From Marthasterias glacialis (lineage: Eukaryota > Echinodermata > Asteroidea > Forcipulatida > Asteriidae): a stretch of DNA of 64,000 nt. The notes beneath the pieces are model-generated. The model did not search any database. It saw nothing but the letters and a program-made list of their open reading frames with translations, and was not told the DNA's origin. Below, piece after piece: positions 1-12,100 of the stretch; the first letter of the stretch is position 1, and every line of letters begins with the position of its first letter. A program made the translations under genes and the position numbers. The stretch spans positions 6,186,106 through 6,250,105 of the forward strand of contig OU452225.1 of NCBI GenBank assembly GCA_911728455.2, read 5' to 3'.

Positions 1-193
1 AGGAGTAGTAATGCCCAGCGTTGGCTTGACCGCTGTGGACGATCACACCAACCAGCTGATACCAATCCTCGGACGAACTCTGAGTGGGTAACTTCCCGGG
101 GCTGGCATCGGGTGGAGAGTCGACTGGTTGCTGACTCTCTCGCCTCGCTGTGCCTTTAACTGTGTACGGCTCCATGTCGAGTAACCATGGAAA
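1..193 (-). CDS. USP24: USP24 exon 39, His box, cut by window edge
   Basis: Encodes [14 protein letters not shown], a variable Ser/Pro-rich loop, then ELVGV-like [20 protein letters not shown]. His1913 (codon 13-11) is the catalytic histidine. The acceptor is ATACAG at 194. The exon continues beyond position 1. Confidence 0.96.
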
Positions 194-3100
194 CTGTATA
201 AAGATATTGGATTGAGAAGACAACAAACTCCGGTAAATTTCTTCAATGTCAGGCAACAATTGGTTTGGTTACATTTCCTGCACACACAATTAAACTGTGA
301 AGCGTCATTTCACAATACAACACTTTCTTTTGATTCAATCTTGGCTCGACTCAGAGAAATCCTGAGAATGTTAATCTGCTGTGCGGACAACGCATCTCGT
401 ATCACAAGATACACATAGGGCAAAATGATATCACGTGACAGGTTTGTATGGCAAAAATTGTCTTACTTTATTTTACCACCACTGGAAAGATCTGATCTTT
501 TTCTTTCCACCCACTGCAAGCTTTGCTATGGACGGTGAACACAGACAAAACTACAGCTCTATAACCAATTGTATATGTAGGCTTCAGTGCTCTTTTGTGT
601 GTGATCTTGGTCAACTGAAGTCGCCTATGGTAAGGAAAAGGGGTTTCTTTCTGTGAGGATTCAAAACTCAAAAATGTAATGGCACCTTGAAGTAGTCATC
701 AAACTTGAGCGCCCTTCCTGCCTCCCAGTCGTAGTCAAACCTCTTGAGCTGAATGACGAGCACTGGGGGTAACGTCTTGATGCATGTTCTCTTGATTGTA
801 CTCCGCTATAAACAAACAGACAGACAAATGACTGAACAAACAGAAACACACAGGGGAGAATAGCGTGTAGTGGTCGAACGGTTAGGTGCGTCAGGCTCAA
901 GTTCTGGTGGCTAAGTCATCAGGAAGTGGGTTCGAATCCCGGTCATGACACTTGTGACCTTGAGCAAGACACTTGACTATAATTGCTTCAAATAGATAGG
1001 GGAAGAGGCAGCTAGGTTTGTCTCACAATGTATTCATTTACTCCTCCCTGTTCTTAGCTGTGCTATGAAGAGACTTGCATTTATATCTCGCCATGTCTTG
1101 TTTCTGTGCCCTGGGGAAGTTTTCTATCCCTTCAAAAAGTGGCCCACACCTCGAGTGTTGGGCATATTGCGTAAAAAAAATTTGTAAAAAAGAAGCAATT
1201 ACTCAGCTTTAAACTTGAGTGCGCTTTGTAAGCTTTGCTCAGAACATGTGGCTGACGAAAACTTACCTTCTCGTTGCATTTTTCACAGAAGTATGCATTG
1301 TCTCCCTCCAGCATCTCCCCACGTACAAACTGGTCCAGAGAGGACTCCAAACTGTGGCTCTTGACCGTCAGGTTTAGGGCAAAGAACTCCTCCTCTCTCT
1401 CATACCTAGCATAGGTCACAGGTTAAAAGTCACAAGGTCATTGATTTAACCCTCATTGAAGAACTGTTCAAACACATAAACTGTCTCATGCAACAAACCA
1501 GGGGTGGATTTCACAAAACTAGTCCTATAAGTTAGGACTAGTTACTCGTCCTAACTTGAGATAAGACTAGTCCTAGCGCTTTGTGAAATCCAATCCTTGG
1601 GCCAACTTTCACAAAGCTGGCCAGCACAAATATTTTCTGCAACTTCCAAGTAGAAAACGGCTTGTTAATTTTTCCATCGGGGATGAAGAATACTATTTTT
1701 TTATTTTTTTTTTTACCCATACACTCATGTGTGTTTAGCACTGTAAACTCAGTACTTTCCCGAGTCCTGTGACAAAAATACTCAGAGGCATATTCCTTGG
1801 GTGGGATTCAACCCACGACCCTGCCATTTTAGAGCAGTTGTCTTACCAACCAGACTACTGAGATTGCCCGGCAGCTAGAGGCAGTTCAAATCCTAATAGC
1901 AGCGGGTACCACAACCGTTATAAATCAGTGAGTTTTACCTGTGTGGGCAGTCCTCACAAATCTTCTGGTCCAGGAAGAAACCTTGGAACTTGGGCTTAAA
2001 TACTTCTTTCCGTTTATTTTTCTGTAATAAAAAAAATTATTGGAACTGTCACAAAGCTGGTAAGATAAGCAAATAAAAAATACAACCTCGAACCTTCCTA
2101 TAAAACTACCCTTCTCACCTTCTTTTAACCAGGGCCCAATTTCATAGAGTTGCTTAAGCACAAAAAGTAGCTAAGCACAACAAAATTATGCTAACCAGAG
2201 TAACATTAACAACCAAAATACCATGTCACATGTACAATTTGTGACTGGTATCCTGCTCATTTTTGCTTAACAGAAAATTGTTAAGCAATATTCAGTGCTT
2301 AAGCAGCTCTATGAAATTGGGCCCTGGGTCCAGTTTAAGCAGAAAATATTGCTTAACAATTTTCTGCTGAGCACAAATTGAGCAGGATACCAGTCACAGA
2401 TGGTATGTGTGAAATCTTTTTTGGGGGCTGGTAACCTTATTCTGGTAAGCATATATTTGTTGTGCTTAGCTACTTTTTACTGTTAAGCATTTCTATGAAA
2501 CTGAGCCCAGTTCTCGCCAAAAGACGTGTATACAAGCAAAACTTTTATGGACACAAAACATTGAAGTCTTGTTGACAGACATTGTCATCAAATTCAACAT
2601 TTTTGCAAACTTTCTATTTAGAAGAAAATACATCCCATCATTGGTTGCTTCCAACAAATTCTAAACCATTTTTGAATATTTGTGTAACATTTTTGCAAAC
2701 TGTGATTATCTGTTTTTGCTTTGCATTGATGGCTCTCAGTAGTTTCTCTTGGTTGGCGAAAAACTCCGGAAGTGACGTTGCAAAAGAAAGGTCTATACGT
2801 GTAGTGTTGTAAGACCCTTACGACTTCCATAACATCTCAGAAACAGAGACTCACTTTGAGGTACTCATCGAGTTGATCGGTGAGGTTTGTGAAGAACTCA
2901 AAGGCGTCTTGCTGCTCTCTGATGTTCACTGGCTGCCCCCACAGCTTGAAGACCTTCCAGAATTTCTCTGGCTCGTAGTACTGTAGCCTACTCTCCATCA
3001 GGTGGCCGAAGACAGACTGCATCTGGTAGAAGACGGTGTCTTCATCTGTCTCCAAGTCCTTCAAGAGACCCTGGAAAGTGAATAAGTCAAAATGCAACCA

Positions 3101-6100
3101 CATCATGCTAGTATTACTTGATGAGGCCCTGGAGAATGAATAAAATGAATACCGAATTCTGATAGAAGAAACTGTCTTCATCTGTCTCTAGGTCTTCATG
3201 AGGCCCTGGAATATGAATATACAAATACCACCATAGCACGCCTGCTTTACTTTATGAGGCCCTGGAGTATGAATAAATTGATCACCAAACCCTGATAGAA
3301 GAAACTGTCCTTATCTGTCTCTAGGTTCTCAAAAAGGCCCTGGAATATGAATATACGTATACCATCACTGCATGCCTCCTTTATTGCATGAGGCCCTGGA
3401 GTATGAATAAATTGGAACACCAAATCCTGATAAAAGACAACGTCTCAATTAAACTCCAGGTCCTTCAAAAGTCATTGAAATACAATTTTATTTCATCGGT
3501 GTCAACCACAAACTCATAATAAAGCATCCTTTCTTTGGATTGGTATTTCTGGTCCCAAGGCATTTCTGGTTTCACTGTAGTGTACAGAGTTTATACCACA
3601 CAAAAAAAAACTTTGGACTTCTGATAGATTAAAGCCTGGATTCATACTTCACGCAAAGTGGGTTTTGGTGATGCAAAGAATCAGCTCACGTTGTTTTTCA
3701 ATGGGAGACTTTTGAGACGATAGCGGGCATCCCACAGACCGGTCCTTTTCCATTGTTTTCATCGCTGAGAACAATGGAAAAGGACCAGTCTGTGGGACGT
3801 CCGCTATCGTCTCAAAAGTCTCCAATTCGCATGAAGTATTAACCGGGCTTTTGGTCGGTTAAAAACCTCGCAAAAAACAGTCAGGTTCCTTACTTCTCTT
3901 ATACCCGGTGTCATATAAAGCTGCTGTATAACTGAGTTCATATAGCATGTTGCTCCACCATTCTTCAGTCCTACATACTTGCTGGGTGACCGGCCGTCCA
4001 CTGGCGGAAGGTACTAAGATGGGGAGAAAAAGTGAATACAATACCAATCTGTTCATTCAATATCATCCCACTAGGAACCTTCGGTCCTCCAGTTCGGTTT
4101 CACTTGTTGTACCTTAAATTCACAAATGATAGGGGGGATCGTTCATTCGCACATGCTGGATCTGCACTCTGGAAAAAACTTTCTCAAGATGTCCGTAATA
4201 ATTCTGACGTCCACACTTTCAAAGTTACTCTCATGACTCACCTTTTCAAGATAGCATTCTAGAATTCGTAGTATTGTTGTTATTTATTGTTTAAAACTTT
4301 GCTCTTGTTTGTAGTCCCCTCTTGTTGTCCATTGCTCTCTTTTCACTGGATATTGTTTGTTGCTTTTCACTGTCTGCTTTTTTTCTCTGCGTCAAAGACA
4401 TCTATTTAGACTGATTTGGCGCATTACAAATGACTATTATTATTATTATCATTATTATCGTTATTATTATTTATATTATTGAAATTAAAAAGTGCCAAAT
4501 TTAAGTGCAAAGTCTGATTTAATGGCAGTTCCTGATTTTAAGGTATTGTGGTGATTACATAATAAAGTCAGTCAGGCCTGACGGCATGAGTGACCAGCCT
4601 GAGCGGGCTGGCCACGAGGCAGTCCGAATCCAGCATTGAAGCCAACTAGACCTGCGTCCTGTTTCTCCTTGCTGGCGACTCGTGACTCATCTTGGCGCTC
4701 CAAAACGCCAAATACTACAGTATGCACGCTGTCAGTTTGTGTCCCTTTCTTTTTCGTTCTTTTAATCGCAATAACAGACATTTATATAATGCCGGAATCT
4801 GCCAATTTTGACGCTTATGGCATGTGAATATTGTAACCCCTGGTCACTGGGTCATTTATTTCATCCTCAAACCATCTCAGCTCCCTGAGAGGTTTCCACC
4901 ATTGTTTATTCACTGTATTTCGGCTTAACCCTATCAGGACCGGGCTTTTTTTGGACTTACGGGGACCGGGGGGGGGGGCTCATTGTGCCCCCCCTCCGTA
5001 TTTTCCAAAGTCTTGGGCCGATTTTTATGAAACTTGCCACAAATGTGTATTTCACCGAGTTCTACATGATGGTGCAAAAAAAAATTCACAAAAATTGCAT
5101 TAAAAGTAATTTTTGTAGTTTTTTTGCCCATTTTTGGTCAAAAATCGTATTTTTCCCGTAATTTCCATATTTTTTGCCAGAATTCTGTAAAACTTTGCAA
5201 ATTTGTCTTTCTTGACATCCTCAAGAACATAAACACCTTTTTCTTTACCAGAGTTACCGTTGAGGGCGCTAAACAAGCTGTTTTATGTAATTTTTGGGAA
5301 AAAATCACGTTTTTACATTTTTCCACTTAAAAATCGATGTAAACAGTCCTTTTAGGGTCCGAGTGTGCATTTATGAGGCCTAACTAACAACTCTATAGTA
5401 TTTCTAGACCTCAAAAGTTCAAAATTATAATGTTGAAAATATTCCATAGATACAAAATTTTGCAAAGTTCGAACCCCTAAAAAACAGCTAAAAATACAAA
5501 ATCCAAGATGGCCTCCAAAATGGCGGCCATTTTGGATTCCCACAATGCATCTCAAACTATCATGTGACATTTCGGTATCACTGTTGGCCACTAAAAATAC
5601 TTAAAAACATAACATTTTGCTAAAAAATGACCCAAAATCACAAAAAATTACAAAAAACGAGTAATATGGGTTCAAACAAACGGTTGCCATGGCAACCACT
5701 GACCTCCAATAACAATCGTATTTTGACAAAATGACCCTAGATAATTTTCAAGTAAAGTCAGAAAATTTGGTGGCGATCGAATGTAGCGTTTTAAAGTTAC
5801 AGGAAAAAGTTTGGTAGGGGGGCACATTGTGCCCCCCCCCCGGTCCTGATAGGGTTAATGACGGTAAGTCACGAGTGAGCCGGGGATCCAGCCGGATTTT
5901 AGTACCAATCCTCGGCTGTAGCTCATGGCTGAGGTTTTTGCAAATCACGGCGCGTGAATTTGACATTTTCTCGATAGAGAAAACTAAAACCATGGAGCTT
6001 CAAAGTGAATCTTTGTTCTGTTGGTTTAACTCACGGCTGGGGTTTCTGCAATTCACGGTGCCTGAAGTTGACATTTTCTCGATAGAGAAAACAAAAAACA

Positions 6101-9100
6101 TGGTGCTTTAAAGGTTTTGCCAAGTCAGAGTTTCTTTGTGCAATTCCGAGAAAAGTAATCCCATCAAGCTGCACGGGACAAACATGGAAGATTCCTGGGG
6201 GCAACTGGTTATGGGCATAACTTACGTCCCACTCTTTCTGGATAGTGAGGTCAGGCTGATGATGCATATTCATGAGCTCTGTGCTGACCTGTTGTAGATT
6301 CTCTGTACACAACTCACACAAGGTCACCAAGAGGTCAAAGGCTGAGATGCGACTCTCCCTTCCAGAGATTCTACAACAAAATTAACGTAACATATATATC
6401 GTTACCATACTGTTTGAAAACAAAATAAAAAAATTTTTTAGACAAAAGCAGTACTGCAGGTTTTGCAGTGTAATGCTCTTTGATTTAGGATAAAGTACAT
6501 GTACATCATTGGCAACAATGCCAAATCTGCTGGTGGTACATTTACTCTCTTTGAATCAAGATGCGGTACAGCATTGTTAAATACTGGAACAGAACTGCTT
6601 CTAGTGTGCTCACTCTCTTTGAATCAAGATAAGGTACATTATTGATAATGTTATAATGTTGCAAATCTGCTGCTACTGGAATTCTTACTCTTTGAAACAA
6701 TATGCGGTACAGCATTAGTAATGCTAGCACAGAACCGCTTCTAGTACGCTCACTCTCTTTGCATCACGATAAGGTACATCATTGGCAATGTTTGCTAACA
6801 ACTGCTTTTTTATGCTTAGTTGTACTTTTGGAATCGAGGTACCTCTGTGGAAGTATAAGCCTATCCGTTTACAAGTTGTGGGGTTTGCAATTCAGCTTCT
6901 TCTTCTTTATCATTCTAACAGGGAATTTGAACCTTTCTAAATTTTATCTGGATCCAATTTTCCTTATAATAACCCTATTACTATCCATTCACTCTTCTGA
7001 CCAACTGGCTCTTGCCACAAGCCCACAGTACAGAAGCCATGGGGTTTCCTGATAATACCAGCTGTACAAACAGAAGAAACCCATGCACTCAATGCTAGCT
7101 TAGACGGTATGGTACTTTGTGGAAGTCTGTGGAAAGTCCACAGTACACAAGCCATGGGGTTTCCACATAAATTCCAGCTGTACAAAAAGAAGAAACCCAT
7201 GCACCCAATGCTAGCGTAGAGGGTATGGTACTTTATGGAAGTCTGGTGGTCCACAAAATTCTACAGGAGACTGTGGAGACTAAGTCCACAGTACACAAGC
7301 CATTGGGTTTCCTGATAATACCAGCTGTACAAACAGAAGAAACCCATGCACCCAATGCTACCCTAGGGGATTGGGTACTTTGTGGCAGTCTGTGGTACCT
7401 TTCAATCGAAACCTGAGAAGTCGTATACAAAAACATAATCATAATGTTTGACCTACTTGGGATTGTACTCTGCCTGAGGGTTGAGTTTGTCCGGATTGCT
7501 AGAGCTCTCGAGGATCAGCTTAGAGGCTGGGAACAGGTAGTCATTCAGCAAGGTGTCTATCAACTGCTTCCCTGGTCAGCAGAAGAAGAAAAAATCAGTA
7601 TCTATATATATATATATATAAAGTTTGCCCTCTTTTTGCGTTTGTGACCTAAAGGCTGTTCCAGGCATATTTGGCCCTCGGAAAAAAAATAGGAAAATTG
7701 TACTGAGTACATGGGCTGACCTAAATGCATACATGGTAAAGGCTTGTTTAGATTTTTCAGACTTTTGAGTAACAATTTTTGCTAATTTTTCTGGGGGCAA
7801 ATAAATCCAAAATCAGATGAAAGTAGGAAGAATATCATGATAATAGATGTTAATGATGGAGGGTCGTGGGTTTGAATCCCAGCCGAGGAAATTTGCCTGT
7901 GGACTTTTTTTACAGGATTCAGGAAAGTACCGAGTATGCTGTGCGTAACACACATTGGTGTATGGGCAAAAATACAAATAATATTCTTTATCCCCGATGC
8001 AAAAATTTACATCTATTTTAACGGTTGTGGTACCCGCTGCTAATAGGATTCGAACTGCCTCTAGCTACCAGGCAATCTCGGTAGTCTAGTTGGCAAGACA
8101 TCTGCTCTAGAATGGCATGGGAATGTGGATTTTTTTTTTCACAGGACTCAGGAAAATACTGAGTATACAATGTTTAACACACATCGGTGCATGTGCAAAA
8201 ACACAAATAATATTCTAAGAATATCAAGCCTGCTGTTCTTACCTATTTGTCTCTTGTCGGCCCCTTCACAGGTGAGTAACGTCTTGGCGAGTTGTAGATG
8301 CCCAGCGATGATGATGTTGTCTGTTTGTGAGAGGCTGGATTCTTCCACATCACATGGCTCAAAGTTATTCAGCCAGTCAATCTCGTCTTGTATCATAGAC
8401 ATAGGGTTGATATTGACGAAACGCTGGTCCTCAACTAGATGGGAGATGGGGCAAAAAAATAACAACAATAATAATAATGTGTATTTATCATGTGCTTTTT
8501 CCTAACTTAGGACTGGTCCTAACTTATGACTGGCCCTATAAGTTACTCGTCCGAACTCGAGATAAGACTGTCTTAGCGCTTTGTGAAAGTCCACACCAGG
8601 GCCCACTTTTACAGAACTGCAAAGCCGGCGTGACAGGAGGCCATGGCCTCTATTGTCCTGGTCTTGGCCTTGTCCTTGGTGCCCCTCCAAAAGTTTCCCC
8701 CAGACTTTAGAACTTGTCGATGGAGGTGCCCTTTGCAAAGATGAAAATGGCCTTGCCCTCTCAAAGATGAAATTCCAGGCATGGCATAGCACACAAATTT
8801 GCCAGGCACAGACAAATCTTGCACACATTGTAAAAGCAGAAAAAATTTACCCACAAAAATGCTGTTTAAAGTAAACTGCACGAAATGGTTCTAAGCTAAT
8901 CGTTACTCGCTTAGGAAGAATTTCAGCTTAGCAGCTTGATGAAATTGAACCCATGTCTAGTTGACTGTATTGAAAAATTGAAGTATAGGTCTTCTTTCTT
9001 ACTTGTTAGCTGCTCAAGAAGACGACATCTCAATTCAAAGTACTGTGTACACTGCCCAAGTATCCTGCAATACAACAGAAGAACATGATATTCTCGGTAA

Positions 9101-12100
9101 AAAACGAAACAATAAAATTAGCTGTTGCAAACCGCTTACCAACCACAAGGACCTGTTGTATAAATGCAAAAAATTGCCTCACGTCTCAACCTTAGCAGAG
9201 TCTTTCTCTTTAGCCTTTAAGATGTAGGCAGGACTATTTTGTAGGGCTCCCTTCCATGCCTAGCCAGGTGTTATTCTAAAATGATTTCATTCATGTTTTC
9301 ATGTCTGTCACCTTTTACATATTCTTTTCTCTTTCTTTATTTTATACAGATTTTTTTCTCCTGTCGTTTCTCCCCCTTTTTTACTCTAAACTGCAGTGGT
9401 TGGCCTATCAGAATTACCTCTTTAGTCAAATGCTGATGTTGCTATTGTTCACAGTTGCTTTTATATAAAAAAAAAAAATATTTTTAAAAGACTCTGCTAG
9501 GGTCAAAATGTGAGGCCATTAATGATGCCGGCTCGTCACCATTACTCGATGACTGTTTCTGTGGCACAAAAACAGTACCCGTACCTAATTTATGTACAGC
9601 GCGTGCGCCGATCAAAGGTGATCTTTCGTGGCAAGAATTTGTTTGTCGCACATTGACGAGTGGGCGTCTTTTAACAAATTTTTTCTCAGTGAAAACAATA
9701 CAATAATAGAGTACATTTATAACATGCCATGTCTGTCAAAAATGACGCTGAATTATCAAATCAGGCAGAGCTGTTTATTAAGAACAATTGAGTGGCGTGC
9801 CATGGTCGAGCGGTCAAACACACTGGACTCAAGCTCTGGTGTATCTGATCACCCGAGTGTGGGCTTGAGCCCCGATTTCAACTTGTGCCCTTAAGCAAGA
9901 CACTTTACCATTATTACTTCGTCCTTCAGAGGGGATGTAAAGCCGTAGGTCCCGTGTGTTGTGAGATACACGTAAAAGAGCACAGTACACTGCAGCCTTG
10001 TTGGATGTGGGATGCAGAAAAGCTAAATTTTCCGTCATCCACTTGCGCTTGAGTGACAACTAATGTTATTATTATATCAGATACTGCATATTCATTCAAA
10101 CCACCTATGTGTTCAACCATTATGTCAGAATATGAATGCACGTGGAGCCTAGCAAATTTGTTTGAGGTTCAGTTCAACAAGTACAACATGCAGGCAGCAT
10201 GTTGTGCATCACCGATGGTTCAAATCCCCTCCTCCGGAGCACAGTGCCATGGCAAACAATAATATACGACTGGCACACTTTGCCTACGTAATAGACTTCC
10301 GATAATATCGTACCTTTGGTTGGTTCCCCTCACCAGGCAGCTAGATGTCCACAAGGGAACTGGTGACCTCAACAAAACCTACAAATATGCAAACACGAGA
10401 GGGAAATTTGACTCACCGGTTTCCAACTTTGTTCAATTACCTTAAAACCATCAAAGAATATGGAACTAATGGTGACATGCACTTTGGAAAGAATGGCATA
10501 TCATTTGTTGTCATAGACTTACCCATTAAGCTTCGCTCTTTATCACAACTGTGCCTAAAAGTTAACAGGCATGCAACTTTGACTTGACAAAAAATGAGGG
10601 AAATTCCAATCTTTACAAGACTTTGTAGTGTCTTTCAATTTTCAATGGCATGAGTGTGGAGGGTACGTATAGTCTCAGGGTTGGCCTGGGTTTGATGGGA
10701 AAATGTTACCTGGAGAAGGAAGTGTCTAGGGTGGAGGGTACGTATAGTCTCTGGGTTGACGCTGGTTGTGCTAAGAGTGAAGAACTGTTCCATGGCAGTT
10801 GACCTGACCTCACTGTGCGGGCAGGCTAAGAGTATGTCAATGACAAAATCACCCATGGCCGCCATGTTGTAGAATGATGCTGAAGGGAAGATGTGAAATG
10901 GTCAAAAAAATTAATGGTGTTAAATTGTATGAAGGACTCAGGGTATGAGGACTACGCAAAGTAATACAGCTGATTCTTAATACAGTGGTGCCCGCTGCAG
11001 TTTTACCTAGGAGAAGCCTTTTTTGCAGTGTATCTTAGAATTTTGTTTTGATTGTTGCGCCTGGTTAGTTCGTTTGTGGTTTGCATCCAGTCAGCAGCAA
11101 GACCATACAGGAAATTACAGGAGTGATATTTCCTTCGAAAAGCAGCCAGGTCGTTATTTCTCTGCTTCGTTTACGACATGAGATGGTATTTATTTGCGAG
11201 GCTGGTGGATGTTTTTTAGACTCATGTCAAGGTCCCAAACTCATTATAAGATGGAAAATTTTTATGACAAACATCGAAGAGTTCCCTGCCAAAATGTCAG
11301 CAGGTTTGCTGACGACATAAATATTGCCTAATAGTGTTGAGTGTTACTCACAGTAATTGTAAATTGAGGTTTTTTTGAAGAGTGTTGATTGTTAAAAAGA
11401 TTGTGACTCCTACGTTATTTCAAAAGTGTTCAGTGTTTAATACTCAGCGATCTTCAATAGTGCATTATTGTGAAAGTGGTTTTGACTTGTCTCATTTTCA
11501 AAGAGCGTTGAATGTTTCTCGGTGATTGTGAAGAGTGCATTATTTTCAAAGAGTTTCGAGTGTTACTCACAGAGATTGTGACTCCTGAGTTGCAAGCAAG
11601 CAATCAGCAGCTCCAGGGCTTCTCGAGCTATCATGGCATCCTTGGTGGATACTTGCGTTGCTAAGAGACACACACCAGCATGTAGATGCTGACTGTCTAC
11701 ATCACTGCAAGAACTCCCTGTCAAAACAAGTGATTTTGAAAACCTGACTCAACCGAAAGGGCAAACTATGGCCGACTTTTGGACAGTCCTTTTTCACCGT
11801 TCTCACCAGTAGTACGCATGCTCAGAAATACGCGCGCATCACGCGCACTCAATATTGAGCATACTGAGCATGTGCACGCATGCTCAAAACTGTCAAAAAG
11901 GACCGTTGCGTCTGCTGCCGCCAGCATCTCAAAAGTTTCCCATTGTTCTGGCAGAACAAAACATTGAGCAACTGTCATGAATTGGTGATTTAGTGAGCCT
12001 ACTGAAGTTCTGGGCCCACTTTCCGACAGAAAAAGTTGCTTAGAAATTTTCAGCTAAGCAAAACGTTTGCAAAAAAACCAGTCACAAATAGTACGGCTGG

